The notes under the pieces were generated by a model. It saw only the letters and a list, made by a program, of their open reading frames with translations. It was not told the origin of the DNA and made no database searches. Below, one piece after another: positions 20,953-32,415 of a stretch of DNA of 64,000 nucleotides. Source of the stretch: Pegoplata infirma (taxonomy: Eukaryota > Arthropoda > Insecta > Diptera > Anthomyiidae); the NCBI GenBank assembly GCA_963921195.1, contig OY992539.1:133327182-133391181 (forward strand), read 5' to 3'. Both the position numbers and the translations under genes were made by a program. Numbering within the stretch: position 1 is the stretch's first letter; each line of letters begins with the position of its first letter.

Positions 20953-22875
20953 ACAAGTAAGAAAGTTATAGTCGGTCAAGACCGACCATATGATACTCTA
21001 CACCAGTGTTTTCCGGAAAATGGGTCCCAAGTCCAAACATGGACTGATTGGATCTGTCTTTTGTTAGATATTTATTTAGTGTAGAAAACACACAGCCCGG
21101 GTGAAAATGACCATGTATGTTCATACATGCTCATACATGATTCCATGTATGATAGTATATGAACAATATATGGAAATGTATGTCATATATGGGAGCATAT
21201 ATGAACATACACAAGTAATGTAATATTCCATATATGTAAATGTATGCAACTACGTGTAGATAGATATGTCATACTCCTTCATATATGCTATGCATCTGCA
21301 TATCATACATGTCTTAAAAATAATTTTTTTAAAGGTTGGGTTCGGCAGAACTTTACAAAATTGGACGAAGTTCATGTATGGTTTCAGTCTGAAAAAACCG
21401 TTCGGTTGGACAATAATGATTATACATCATCAAGATTGATTATAATTTTTGTATTCTATAGGCGAATATGAACGGCACTAACGTAAACAACCAAATTTAG
21501 AAGAAAATTCGAACACTCTGACGGTATTACTGTCAGAGCTGCAAAGGATTTCATCCCTTAATAAGATTTGGTGTTCTGAATTAAACTTTAATGATTGCAT
21601 TCCCCAATCACAATTTATCGAATGAATTTACATTTGATTTTAAAATATAGAATGAATTCGGTTTCTTTTTCATTCGACTTTGAAATTGAATGCGTAAGTT
21701 TTTATAAATTCGATTTTTAAAAGTCTCATTTATAATAAATAAATGAAATAAAGAATGCATTCAGTTTTTAAAATTCTTATAAACAAGAATTCGATTTAAT
21801 GGTAAAAATCGAATCCATTCCAAGAAATATTGATATTTAAAGATAATTGTATTCAGTGACTATAAAAATCGAATGTATTTTATTTGTGAATTCATTCAAA
21901 AAGTGGTTAATTCTTCGAAGCTTTGATTAGCCTAAAGTAGCATAAAGTCCAAAGTATATTTTTTAAATATTCGTTAGTTTTTATTAAAAAATCAGTGTCA
22001 TAAATTAGTACAAATTATTTATATTTGAAAAAATTTCAATTAATAGACGTTTTATGGAAAAAAATACAAAAAAAAAATTTTCATACAAATTCATGTATGA
22101 CAATGTATGATCATTAATGTACATGTACCCTCAAATTACGGATATGCACTTGTATGGACATCCATATATGCATCATATATGAACATACATGGTCATTTTC
22201 ACCCGGGAGAGATCAAATTTTAGTGGAATTGGTTTATTTTTTTGTCAATAGACCGATTTAACTGAATATCGGTCGAAATTTTAATATGGGGGACTAAGTC
22301 CAAAAATGGTCCAATTACTTTCCGATTTGATTAGGTTACTAAAGTACACGTTTAACACCTAAAAATAAAATTTTTATCAAATATTTCCATTTTTATGAAT
22401 TTTGAGGGAATTATGTGAATATCGGGAGGGTGGTTTGTATGGGGACTACCAGAAGGACTCAAATTTGGAACGATAATTTGTGCATACAAAGTTTGTTTAC
22501 CTGCTAAATTTCAAAGCGATATCTATTATAATACTGTTTTTAAAGTCATTTAAGCCGAATCCAAAGGTGGCGTTTGTATGGGGGCTAGGTCTTAACATGG
22601 GCCGATTTTCTCCAATTTCAATAGGCTTCGTCCTTGGGCCAAAAGATGCTTAAGTTTAAAATTTCAAGTCAATTGATTGAAAATTGTGACCTGTATCGTG
22701 CTTAAACCGACAGATGGCCATACGGACGGGCGGACGGACATCGCTAAATCGATGCAAAAAGTAATTCTGAGTCGATCGGTATACTTGAAGGTAGGTCTAG
22801 GACCAATATATCGGGTAGTTACAAACATCAGCACAAACTCATTTACCCTGTACCACAGTGTGGTGTAGGGTATAA
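20953..22875. mobile_element. Mini-me-like element, subfamily B, interrupted by a TIR element
   Basis: Same ends and hairpin as 19927-20736. The body is split at 21096-22207 by an inserted element; the two halves resume the sister copy with two mismatches next to the junction. The GACGGGCGGACGGACATCGC tract is at about 22722. Confidence 0.82.
21096..22207. mobile_element. TIR element with CCCGGGTGAAAATGACC ends
   Basis: Inverted ends CCCGGGTGAAAATGACCATG (left 21096; right inverse ending 22207) are followed by ATGTATG/CATACAT-rich subterminal repeats. Comparison with the sister mini-me indicates a 2-bp duplication (AG). The 1.1 kb interior has no convincing ORF. Family not recognised. Confidence 0.75.
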
Positions 22876-23172
22876 TTAATAAAATAGCAAATAAATCCAA
22901 ATAAAAAGTTGAAATGCTGGCTTTCTGGAATAACAGCACATTGAATATTTTTTTCGACAAGATTTTTGAGATCAGCGGGTGCTTATTACCCTAAAAAATT
23001 ACTTCTTTTTTTTGTCAAAAAACAAAAATAAAATTGAATCTTGGTCCAAAATGAGTTAAGTGGAAATATTTTATAAAATACTTCTCAAATTTTCACTTTT
23101 TTTCTAAATTTCAATTGGATTTAACACTGATCCGTCAAAAATTTTTGTTAATCGAATCTGTAGGTTGGAATA

Positions 23173-24695
23173 CCTTATATGCACATAAGGGGAGGGATAG
23201 TGCACGAATTTTTGATTTCGACACCCTAGAACTGCTTACTTTATGAGGTTCGTAACAAAAGCATGAGTCGAAAATGGGCAGATCGGATGGGAGCTGGGGT
23301 CTCTAGTCGGGGTTAAAGTTGGGCGTGAAGTGGAAAAAATACACAAAAAACTCCCCTGACTTGCCCCCAGAGAGGTCAAATGTGAGACCCATTAATTTTT
23401 CCTCCTGAACAAGGGACCTCTTATACAAAGGATTAATTTTTAAAAATATTTACTCCATCCGCTCTAGCTGTCCTGGAAGTGACCCTAAAGGAGTCAAATG
23501 TGTGGCCGATGGAGTGGACAAAATATTGGGGGTAAGTCACACATTTGACTTCTCTTGGGTCACCCTTGTTATGAAAAAAATAAAATAAAAAATGTATGGG
23601 GCTACCCTACACAGAAAATAATATGGAGGAAACTAATTTGAGTAATCACTTGTTTAAATTTAAAAACAAAAATTGAGTAATTTTTTAATTGACGCAATTA
23701 AAAATTTACTCAAAAATTTTAAAAACAATTTAAGTAAATAATTTAATAAAAATTTAATAGTTTTTTTATTTTTTTTTAAACTCTCATAGTTTTTTGAATT
23801 CTCGTTTAGTTTATAGTTTTTTGTGTATATATATGAAAGTTTGTAATCGTCTTTAAAAATTTTCATATGTTTTTGAGACATAAATATGTTTGGTAAAGTT
23901 TGAAAAAAACAAGTTTTTTGATTTTTTTTTGTAAAAAAATTTAAAACTTTTTTAAACTTCAAAAAAAAAAAAATAAATAGATAAATTTTGAGTAAATGTT
24001 TAATTGTGTCCATTAAAAATTTACTCAAATTTTTTTTCAAATATTTAATAAATTTTTATTAAAAATTTACTCAATACTATTAAATCGTTTACTGGTGAAA
24101 AATTGAGTAATTTTTTACTCAATAGTATTAAAAATTTACTCAAATATTTTTTTTATTTTTTTCTGTGTAAGTGTTGAAGATTGAGGTTAGGTATGTTCTA
24201 AGAAAATGTTTAGGTTAACAAAAAATTGAGATCGGCCATACAAATAGGCGCAAATATTTTTAAAAATTGTACCTTCATGTGGGAGCCCCCTTAGGGAGTG
24301 GATATAGGGCCAAGGTATTATTGGGAAAAGTGTTCGAGGGGAAAAATTGATGGGGTTCGGTCTTGCTAAAGACTCCTCTAGGAGGCATGGAGAAAGGGCT
24401 TTGGTATGTTTAGGAAAAAAGTTCAGGAGGAAAAACTAATTAAGGTTGGTCTCACATTAGACCTCTCTAGGGGCACGTCCAGAGGAGTTATGGGGCTTTT
24501 TGTAAATTGTTTCCCTTTCACGTACAACTTTGACCCCGATGAGCGACTCCTAGATCCTATTCGACCTCCCAAATTTTTTCGCTCATTCACTTTTTTTACG
24601 AACCTCACAAAATTAGCGGTTCTAGCGTTTCCAAACATTCCTGCCTCAAATCTCATACAACACTATCCCACCCTTAAAGTACATTAGTATAAAGG
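23173..24695. mobile_element. Foldback element with GGGATAGTG arms, carrying a nested MITE
   Basis: The left arm (23173-23600) and right arm (24180-24695) are inverse diverged copies: GGGATAGTG at the left meets CACTATCCC at the right, and TGAGGTTCGT meets ACGAACCTCA. A CACAGAAAA element (23610-24167) lies in the middle. Wording such as GGGAGCCCCCTTAGGGAGTGG recurs at 46200-46620, so a relative is present there. Non-coding. Confidence 0.65.
23610..24167. mobile_element. CACAGAAAA MITE with TA duplication
   Basis: Ends CACAGAAAATAATATGGAGG at the left and TTTTTTTCTGTG at the right, flanked by TA at 23608-23609 and 24168-24169. The body is rich in TTGAGTAATTTTTT/AAAAATTTACTCAA in both orientations and can fold. 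Related copies: 27438, 29636 and 61851. TA duplication fits the Tc1/mariner group. Confidence 0.75.
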
Positions 24696-25004
24696 ACGAA
24701 CCACAAAACAAAAAAGTCAACAACAAAATTGACTTTCATAAAATTGATATTAGTTTTAAATAAAACTTTGATATATTGAATGGTTTTGTTTGTTTAGTTT
24801 AAAAAATTGCTAAAAAAAAGAAACTAAATTACATACAATATTTTGTTGTTCACTTTTATCCTTTTTGGCAAAAAGTTTTCCTCTTACATAATGCAATAAT
24901 CTCACATATGACATAATATTTTTTCATATTTTTTAGCGTTTGATGAAATCATATTTCATTTTAAGTTGTTTTCACAAAATTTGATTGATATGTTTGTATG
25001 TGCA
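24696..25004. other. No feature recognised
   Basis: AT-rich sequence with no repeat partner or coding frame identified. It ends with TGTGCA (24999-25004), the target duplication of the next element. Confidence 0.4.
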
Positions 25005-27242
25005 TTAGACCACCCAAAAAATGTATGGGATTTGCAAAAGTATTTTTTTGTTCGCTCCACCGGCAGTTTCTGATAGATTGGCCATAAAAATAATATCTGT
25101 GCAAGAACTGGATCTATCGGTTGCATACAGGCCAGTCGATTTGAACTTTTGACCCTAAAATTGACCTAAAAGCACTACAAAGCTTTTAAGTGTCATAACT
25201 CTTAAAATGTGCGTTTTTCCAAAAAATGCAATATAAGTTTTATTTTGCAGAATAAGAAAACAAACATTTCCTTCATACAAGTTTTTAGCCTAAGTCTAAC
25301 ACATCGTGGTGTTTTTGGCGGTTAAAGTAAAAATTTATGTGAAGACTTAATTTAAAACGTCCCTCGTTAAAATTTGGACGGAGACTTAAATAGTCGGTGT
25401 CCATTATTTTGTAGAGTAAGATATGTAGTTTTCATAAACCAATTACATTTTGAATTTATATGGGTAAGTTCATTACAGAAGACCCCAAAGCTGACTTTGA
25501 AGTTTCGATTTTCCAAATGCTGCATACAAATTTGCGAAAATACTTTATTTTAAACGACCCTCGTTAAAATTTTAATGGATTCAATCGGTTTCCATGATTT
25601 TGAAGAGTTAAAAATGGAGATTTCAAACGAGTGTTGAAATTTACAGGTATTTTTAGCATTAATTTAAAACATGTTAGCAAAATACAATATGAAGAATACC
25701 TTTCATCTAATTACATTTGAACTTGAAGAATAAAAAAATGTTATTGCAGTAGAAAATTTCAATGAATTTCATGAATCGCATTGCATTCCTTATTCAAGTG
25801 GTCTGCCACACGTTAGATGCTGATTTTCAAAGGATTTTAGTTTTTAGTACCTTATTAGAGAGGCATTTTACTCCAAATCAAAATTCTGTAACCAACTGAA
25901 CTCAAATTTAACTTAAAATACCAAACAAATTGAGAAAATAGGAAAAAATCATATTTTTCCTTGTAATCCGTTTTTTGAAATTCAAGACCGATGCGGCACG
26001 CATTACCTATGTCCGATCAACCTAAATTTTTATGAGACCTATTTTAACCCACAAATGAATGTATCTATGGTAAGTTAGGGTCAGTATCAACCAATTTAAT
26101 TATTTTGGGGCACCATATAAAATATACCAGAGTCTAAAAAAAACTGCAATTTTCAAAAATTGAAAAAAATAGAACGAATTGTGCTCATACCTCGAATTAT
26201 GACTTAAAAATTGTGTAATTTAGAGTAGAATTTTTAGACTTAAAAAAAATCTAAGGTTTCGGACTTTTTCTAGAATTCAATTTAATTTTTAAACGTTAAA
26301 AAATAGGTGATAATTACTTCGAATAATTTTTTCATATTTTTTCCTAAAACTACATTTAAATACCAACAAAACGTCGTCCAACTTATTTTAAGGGCGGATT
26401 ACTCAATGAAAAGTTAGCTGCTAACTGCCGATTTAACTTATGTCAAAATTTGTATGAAAAAACTAAATTTAACGGAGAGTTATTTTATAACGGAGCATTG
26501 AGTTATCCAGCCTAAGATATCTTTATTTTGTACTGGTCAAAATTAGTTAAAAATTTCCATTTTTGAATTTTTTGAAAAAAAAACACCATTTTAAAAAAGA
26601 GTGATTTGGCCTGGAATTCCCCAAATATTTTCCAAAAAGTACACATCTAACTCTTCAAAATCATGGAAACCGACTGTCTCCATTCAAATTTTAACATGGG
26701 TCGTTTAAAACAAAGTAATTTCACAAATTTGTATACAGCCTTTGGAAAATCGAAACTTCAAAGTCAGCTTTGGGCTCTTCTGTAATGAAATTACCCATAT
26801 AAATTCCAAATGTAATTGGTTTATGAAAACTACATATCTTACTCTACAAAATAATGGACACCGACTATTTAAGTCACCGTCCAAATTTTAACGAGGGTCG
26901 TTTTAAATTAAGTCTTCACATAAATTTTTACTTTAACCGCCAAAAACACCACGATGTCTTAGACTTAGGCTAAAAATTTGTATGAAGGAAATGTTTGCTT
27001 TCTTATTCTGCAAAATAAAACTTATATAGCATTTTTTGGAAAAACGCATATTTTAAGAGTTATGGCACTTTAAAGCTTTGTAGTGTTTTTATGTCACTTT
27101 TAGGGTCAAAAGTTCAAATCGACTGGCCTGTATGCAACCGAGAGATCCAGTTCTTGCACAGATATTATTTTTTATGGCCAACCTATCAGAAACTGCCGGT
27201 GGAGCGAACAAAAAAATACTTTCGCAAATTTGGGTGGTCTAA
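25005..27242. mobile_element. Foldback element with TTAGACCACCC ends and 6-bp TSD
   Basis: The arms are nearly perfect inverses for hundreds of bases (TTAGACCACCCAAA at 25005 and its inverse ending at 27242; GCTCCACCGGCAGTTTCTGA and its inverse near 27190). The direct repeat TGTGCA flanks it (24999-25004 and 27243-27248). The central part (about 25640-26610) is related to half of the GGGGCATTCC foldback at 51849-54518. A related terminus (TTAGACTGCCC) with a 6-bp duplication occurs at 37876. No ORF encodes a transposase. Confidence 0.82.
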
Positions 27243-27437
27243 TGTGCATTAGAGTGAATGTTATATAAACTTTGAAATTGAAAGGTTTTTACAACAGAAC
27301 GGTATGGCGATAAAAAAAAATATTTATATTTGTAGTTTACGCAAATTTTTTTCTTACTGGGAAACTTTGGACTGAAGGATTTCATCATTTATTAAACATT
27401 TTTTTTAAGTCTTAGATTCTGATACATTTTTAAACCG

Positions 27438-27916
27438 GAAAAATTTAAAAACAAAAATTGAGTAATTTTTTAATTGACGCAATTAAAAATTTACTTACAA
27501 ATTTTAAAAACAATTTAAGTAAATAATTTAATAGTTTTTTATTTTTTTTTTAATTCTCATAGTTTTTTGAATTCTCGTTTAGTTTATAGTTTTTTGTACA
27601 TGTATATGAAAGTTTGTAATCCTCTTATTAAAATTTTTCTATTTTTTAAAAACATAAATATGTTTGGTAAAGCTAGAAAAAACAAGTTTTTTGTTTTTTT
27701 TTCTAAAAAAATTAAAACTTTTTAAAAAAATAAATAGATACATTTTGAGTAAATTTTTAATTGTGTCAATTAAAAATTTACTCAAATTTTTTTTAAACAT
27801 TTAATAAATTTTTATTAAAAATTTACTCAAAACTATTAAATCGTTTACTGGTGCAAAATTGAGTAATTTTTTACTCAATAGTATTAAAAATTTACTCAAA
27901 TATTTTTTTCTCTGTG
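27438..27916. mobile_element. CACAGAAAA MITE, left-truncated
   Basis: From AATTTAAAAACAAAAATTGAG onward it follows the copy at 23610-24167 and ends TTTTCTCTGTG. The left end is missing and the right flank is TG, so no intact TA duplication remains. Confidence 0.7.
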
Positions 27917-28327
27917 TGGACACTAATGGGCCCTAACTTTGGATTTGAAAAATTTGGCATGCCCGAAAATTTTAAAATGCTCATATCTCTGTAAATTTTG
28001 AAAACATAACAAAAATTTCAAAAGCATGTAGCTCTTAACATGGAGAATAAGACCGCAAAATAACCAAAAGGTAAATACCCAAAAATTAAAATTCCTCAGT
28101 AGTCGTATCTCATAAACTAAGCAAGGTAGAGCGAAACGGACAAAAATTTTGGATCAAAATCTATGATTGTTAAGGAACCCAACTAATTTTAAGTCTGGGC
28201 CTATCAGGTTCGCACCCAATGGGCTTTTCACCCAATCGGATTCTCAAATGTGTAGGAATTAAATTGAAATAAAATGTTTACCATTTTTTAGTTCAAATTG
28301 GCATAATATTAACAAATTTTTTCTTTC
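27917..28327. repeat. Interspersed repeat segment shared with 42600-43070
   Basis: 28080-28230 is the inverse of about 42630-42768 (shared GCAAGGTAGAGCGAAACGGAC and AGGAACCCAACTA), and further words recur near 45340-45660. It is part of an unidentified repeat family, non-coding. Confidence 0.55.
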
Positions 28328-29530
28328 CTTATTATTAAGAAAAATATAAACTAAAAAGAAGGAAAGCATGTGTTTTCCCATTTTTTAGTTCATTTTTTTT
28401 CTGAGTGTACCAGCACCTTTAGCATACAAAAAAATAAAATGCATTTTTATACATTTTCCCTAAAAAAGTCTCAGCTTCTAAGAAATTTATCCTATAAAAA
28501 AGTCATAGTTTTTTTAAAAAAAAGTGTCAGATTCCGAAATATTTTTAACATGATAATGTTTTTAGGCTTGTGTCTAATTTTAAAAAAAGTTGCAGGACGC
28601 CACCTCAGTTTAACTATATAAGCTAACAATTAACGAAAAAGAAACAAGAATTACTATTTTCATTTTCTTAAAACCAAAAATTTTAATAACTTGGGTTTGT
28701 AACTTAGATAATAATTCACCTTGTGGTGAATAAAACCGTTTATCACCAGCTGGTGAATAAAAAGTGACATAATTATTTTTCAAGAAAAAAAAAAATTTTT
28801 TTTCATCAAAAAAATTTTTTTTTATATAATATTTTTTTTTTCATAAATTTTTTTTTTTCATAAATTTTTTTTTTTCATAAATTTTTTTTTTCATAATTTT
28901 TTTTTTTCATAAATTTTTTTTTGTCATCAAACTTTTTTTTCATAATTTTTTTTTCATAAATTTTTTTTTTATCAATTTTTTTTATCAAATTTTATTTTTC
29001 ATCAATTTTTTTTTTTTTTTCATAAAATTTTTTTTTCATCATTTTTTTTTTATCAAAATTTTTTTTTCATCAATTTTGTTTTCATCAAATTTTTTTCATT
29101 AATTTTTTTTTTCATAAAATTTTTTTTTCATCAAAATTTTTTTCATAAATTTTTTTCATCATATTTCTTTTCATCAATTTTTTTCATGAAATTTTTTTAT
29201 CAAATTTTTTATTATCAATTTTTTTCTCATCAAAAAATTATTTTTTTACCAATTTTTTTTTACATCAAAAAAATTTTTATTTTCATCAAAAAAATTCATC
29301 AAAAACTTTTTTTCATCAAAATTTTTTTCACTAAAAATTTTGGGTTCATTAAATTTTTTTTAACATATTTTTGTTTTTCGTGAAAAAAAAATCATTTTTT
29401 TTTACCAAAACTACTTTTTCACCAAGTCTAAGCTTTTCGCATACAAATTTTCCATTTGTTTATCAAATGTACATAAAACATGTGAGAGTGTTTTATTCTT
29501 TGGTGCCGAATCTTTTACACTCTCCAAAAG
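28328..29530. mobile_element. T-rich element with (T)nCATCAA array
   Basis: The segment GTTGCAGGACGCCACCTCAG (28590) and CACCAGCTGGTGAATAAAA (28745) are followed by dozens of imperfect units of the form T6-10 CATCAA/CATAAA (28790-29430), then TTTGGTGCCGAATCTTTTAC. The same order recurs inverted at 36181-40160 and again at 62070-62940, so it is a mobile or duplicated unit. The ends are not defined; ORFs are homopolymer artefacts. Confidence 0.65.
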
Positions 29531-29635
29531 GTTTTTTTCTCATTCATTCTTTTATTGAATCTTGACTAAAACTATGTGAACTAACAATAAGTGTTCAAAT
29601 CTTAAAACTAATATAAATACCTTAATATTAAGTCT

Positions 29636-32415
29636 GCACAGAAAAAAATAAAAAAAATATTTGAGTAAATTTTTAATACTATTGAGTAAAAAATTACTCA
29701 ATTTTGCACCAGTAAACGATTTAATAGTATTGAGTAAATTTTTAATAAAAATTTATTAAATGTTTGCCAAAAAATTTGAGTAAATTTTTAATTGACACAA
29801 TTAAAAATTTACCCAAAATTTATCAACTTATTTTTTTAAAAAGTTTAAAAAAGTTTTAAATTTTTTTTGCAAAAAAAAACAAAAAACTTGTTTTTTCAAA
29901 CTTAACCAAACATATTTATGTCTCAAAGACATAGGAAAATTTTATAAAGACGATTACAAACTTTCATATAGAAGAATTCCAAAATTTTTGACTACAAAAA
30001 AACACTTTTTCGGCCTTACCTATTTTAATTGTCTTAAAAATTGGTGTATATGTTCTTCTGATTTTTGTTGAATTTCGGTTTTTGTTATTTAGTAAAAATT
30101 GTGAATGGTTCGCGTTTTATCGCTGTTCAAAGTTGGTATTTTGCAACAATTGAATGATAAATACACAATGTTTAAATGATCATATCTTTGGAACGCATCA
30201 TCCGATTGCCACGAAATAAAGCGCAAAATAATGGTTATGTCCTGTACTTAAAACGGAATTTTGAAAAAGGATAGGATGCTTTGCAAAAAGGATATTGAAT
30301 TTAAAAAATGTCCTTAATTTGCAAATATCTCAAAATGCGTATCTTTAATTTTCCTATATTTTTTTGCACATATAGCCCAAAATGTACTTAACAACATATG
30401 CAAATCCCAAATTGGGGTGATACGCGGTTTGTTTATAAACGTGGTTACATGAAACGACTTATTGATTTTTGTTAATAATTCTTGTTTACAAATGAAAAAC
30501 AATTTCTGCGCACTAACCGCGAATAATTTTTTTGTATGTATTTTGGATCGATAAACTCAAAAATTTCATTAAAACGACATTTCGCGAATACATTTTTGTT
30601 TAATTAATTTTTTAGCGTTTTTTGGAGGTATTTTTACTATTTTGCTTATATCTTAAGTTCTGTTTATCTGATCTTCTCGCAATAAAAACCAAACTAAAGA
30701 CAATCAAATTTCCAACAAATCCTACATTCATCATTTTTTCATCAGTTCATAGCTTTACGCGCAAACAAATTTTTTAGCGTTATTTGGAGGTATTTTGACT
30801 ATTTTTCTTATATCTTGAGTTCCGTTTATCTGATCCTTCCGAAATAAGAACCAAATTAAAGACAATTAAATTTCCAACAAATCCTACATTCATCATTTAT
30901 CAGTTCAAAGCTTTCCGTTTAATAGGCAAACATATGACTAAAATAAGTTTTTTGATTAACAAATCATTTAAAAAAAAGGTTAAGAAATAGAAATCTTTGC
31001 AATTAATTACATCTTTTTATTTATCTGCAAAGCCTAAATGTTCAGGCTTTGCAGATAAATAAAAAATATAATAAAGTTGATTTGATGAAAATCTATAGGT
31101 TTACTCCGAAGTTATCACAAATTTTATGAATATACAAGATAAAATACAAAAAAAAAATTGATAATTTTTTACAATTTCTGTTTTTAAAATTTAAAAAAAT
31201 GAGCTTTGTTAATAAAAAATAGTTTTTCCTTGTTTGCCTATTGCGCGTAAAGTTATGAACTGATATAAAAATAATGAATGAAGGAGTTGTTGGAAATTTG
31301 ATTGTCTTTAATTTGGTTCTTATTGCGAAAAGATCAGATGAACGGAACTCAAGATATAAGAAAAATAGTCAAAATACCTCCAAATAACACTAAAAAAATT
31401 ATTTGCGCGTAAAGCTATGAACTGATGAAAAAATGATGAATGTAGGATTTGTTGGAAATTTTATTATCTTTAGTTTGGTTTTTATTGCGAGAAGATCAGA
31501 TAAACAGAACTTAAGATATAAGCAAAATAGTTAAAATACCTAAAAAAAACGCTAAAAAATTCATTTAACAAAAATGTATTCGCGAAATGTTGTTTTGATG
31601 AAATTTTTGAGTTTAGCGATCAAAAACACATATACAAAAATTTTTCGCGGTTAGTGCGCAGAAATTGTTTTTCATTTGTAAACGAGAGTTATTAACAAAA
31701 ATCAATAAAGCGTTTCAGAAACCGCGTTTACAATTAAACCGCTTATCACCCCAATTTGGGATTTGCATATGTTGTTAAGTAAATTTTGGGCTGTATGTGC
31801 AAAAAAATAAAGGAAAATTAAAGATACGCATTTTGAGATATTTGCAAATCAAGGACATTTTTTTAATTTCAATATCCTTTTTGCAAAGCATCCTATCCTT
31901 TTTCAAAATTCTATTTTAAGTACAGGACATAACCATTATTTTGCGCTTTATTTCGAGATAATCGGATGATGCGTTCCAAAGATACGATCATTTAAACATT
32001 ATGTATTTCTCATAAAATTGTGGCAAAATACCAACTTTGAACAGTGATAAAACGCGAACCATTCACAATTTCGACTAAATAACAAAAACCGAAATTCAAT
32101 AAAAATCAGAAGAATGGATATGTTAATTTTTGGATAAATTAAACCACCATCGGCTGATTGCCTATGCTATTTTAAATGGAACCAGGCTATACATATACAA
32201 AAAACTATAAACTAAACGAGAATTCAAAAAACTACGAGAGTTTAAAAAAAAAATAAAAAAACTATCAAATTTTTATTAAATTATTTACTTAAATTGTTTT
32301 TAAAATGTTTGAGTAAATTTTTAATTGCGTCAATTAAAAAATTACTCAATTTTTCTTTTTAAATTTAAACAAGTGATTACTCAAATTTGTTTTACTCCAT
32401 ATTTTTTTGCTGTGT
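29636..32415. mobile_element. CACAGAAAA-family element carrying a very long hairpin
   Basis: The outer parts (29636-29960 and 32200-32415) are the two halves of the CACAG family, each with its terminus (CACAGAAAAAAA / GCTGTG). Between them lies a long inverted repeat whose arms (about 30040-30930 and 31180-32125) mirror each other around 31035. The hairpin is probably a separate insertion. Non-coding. Confidence 0.7.
30040..32125. repeat. Approximately 2.1-kb near-perfect inverted repeat
   Basis: GTTCTTCTGATTTTTGTTGA at 30052 pairs with its near-inverse at about 32095. Pairing continues inward to the centre, where TTATTTATCTGCAAAGCCT and AGGCTTTGCAGATAAATAA face each other across 10 bp. The transcript would be one long double-stranded RNA hairpin. 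Confidence 0.8.
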
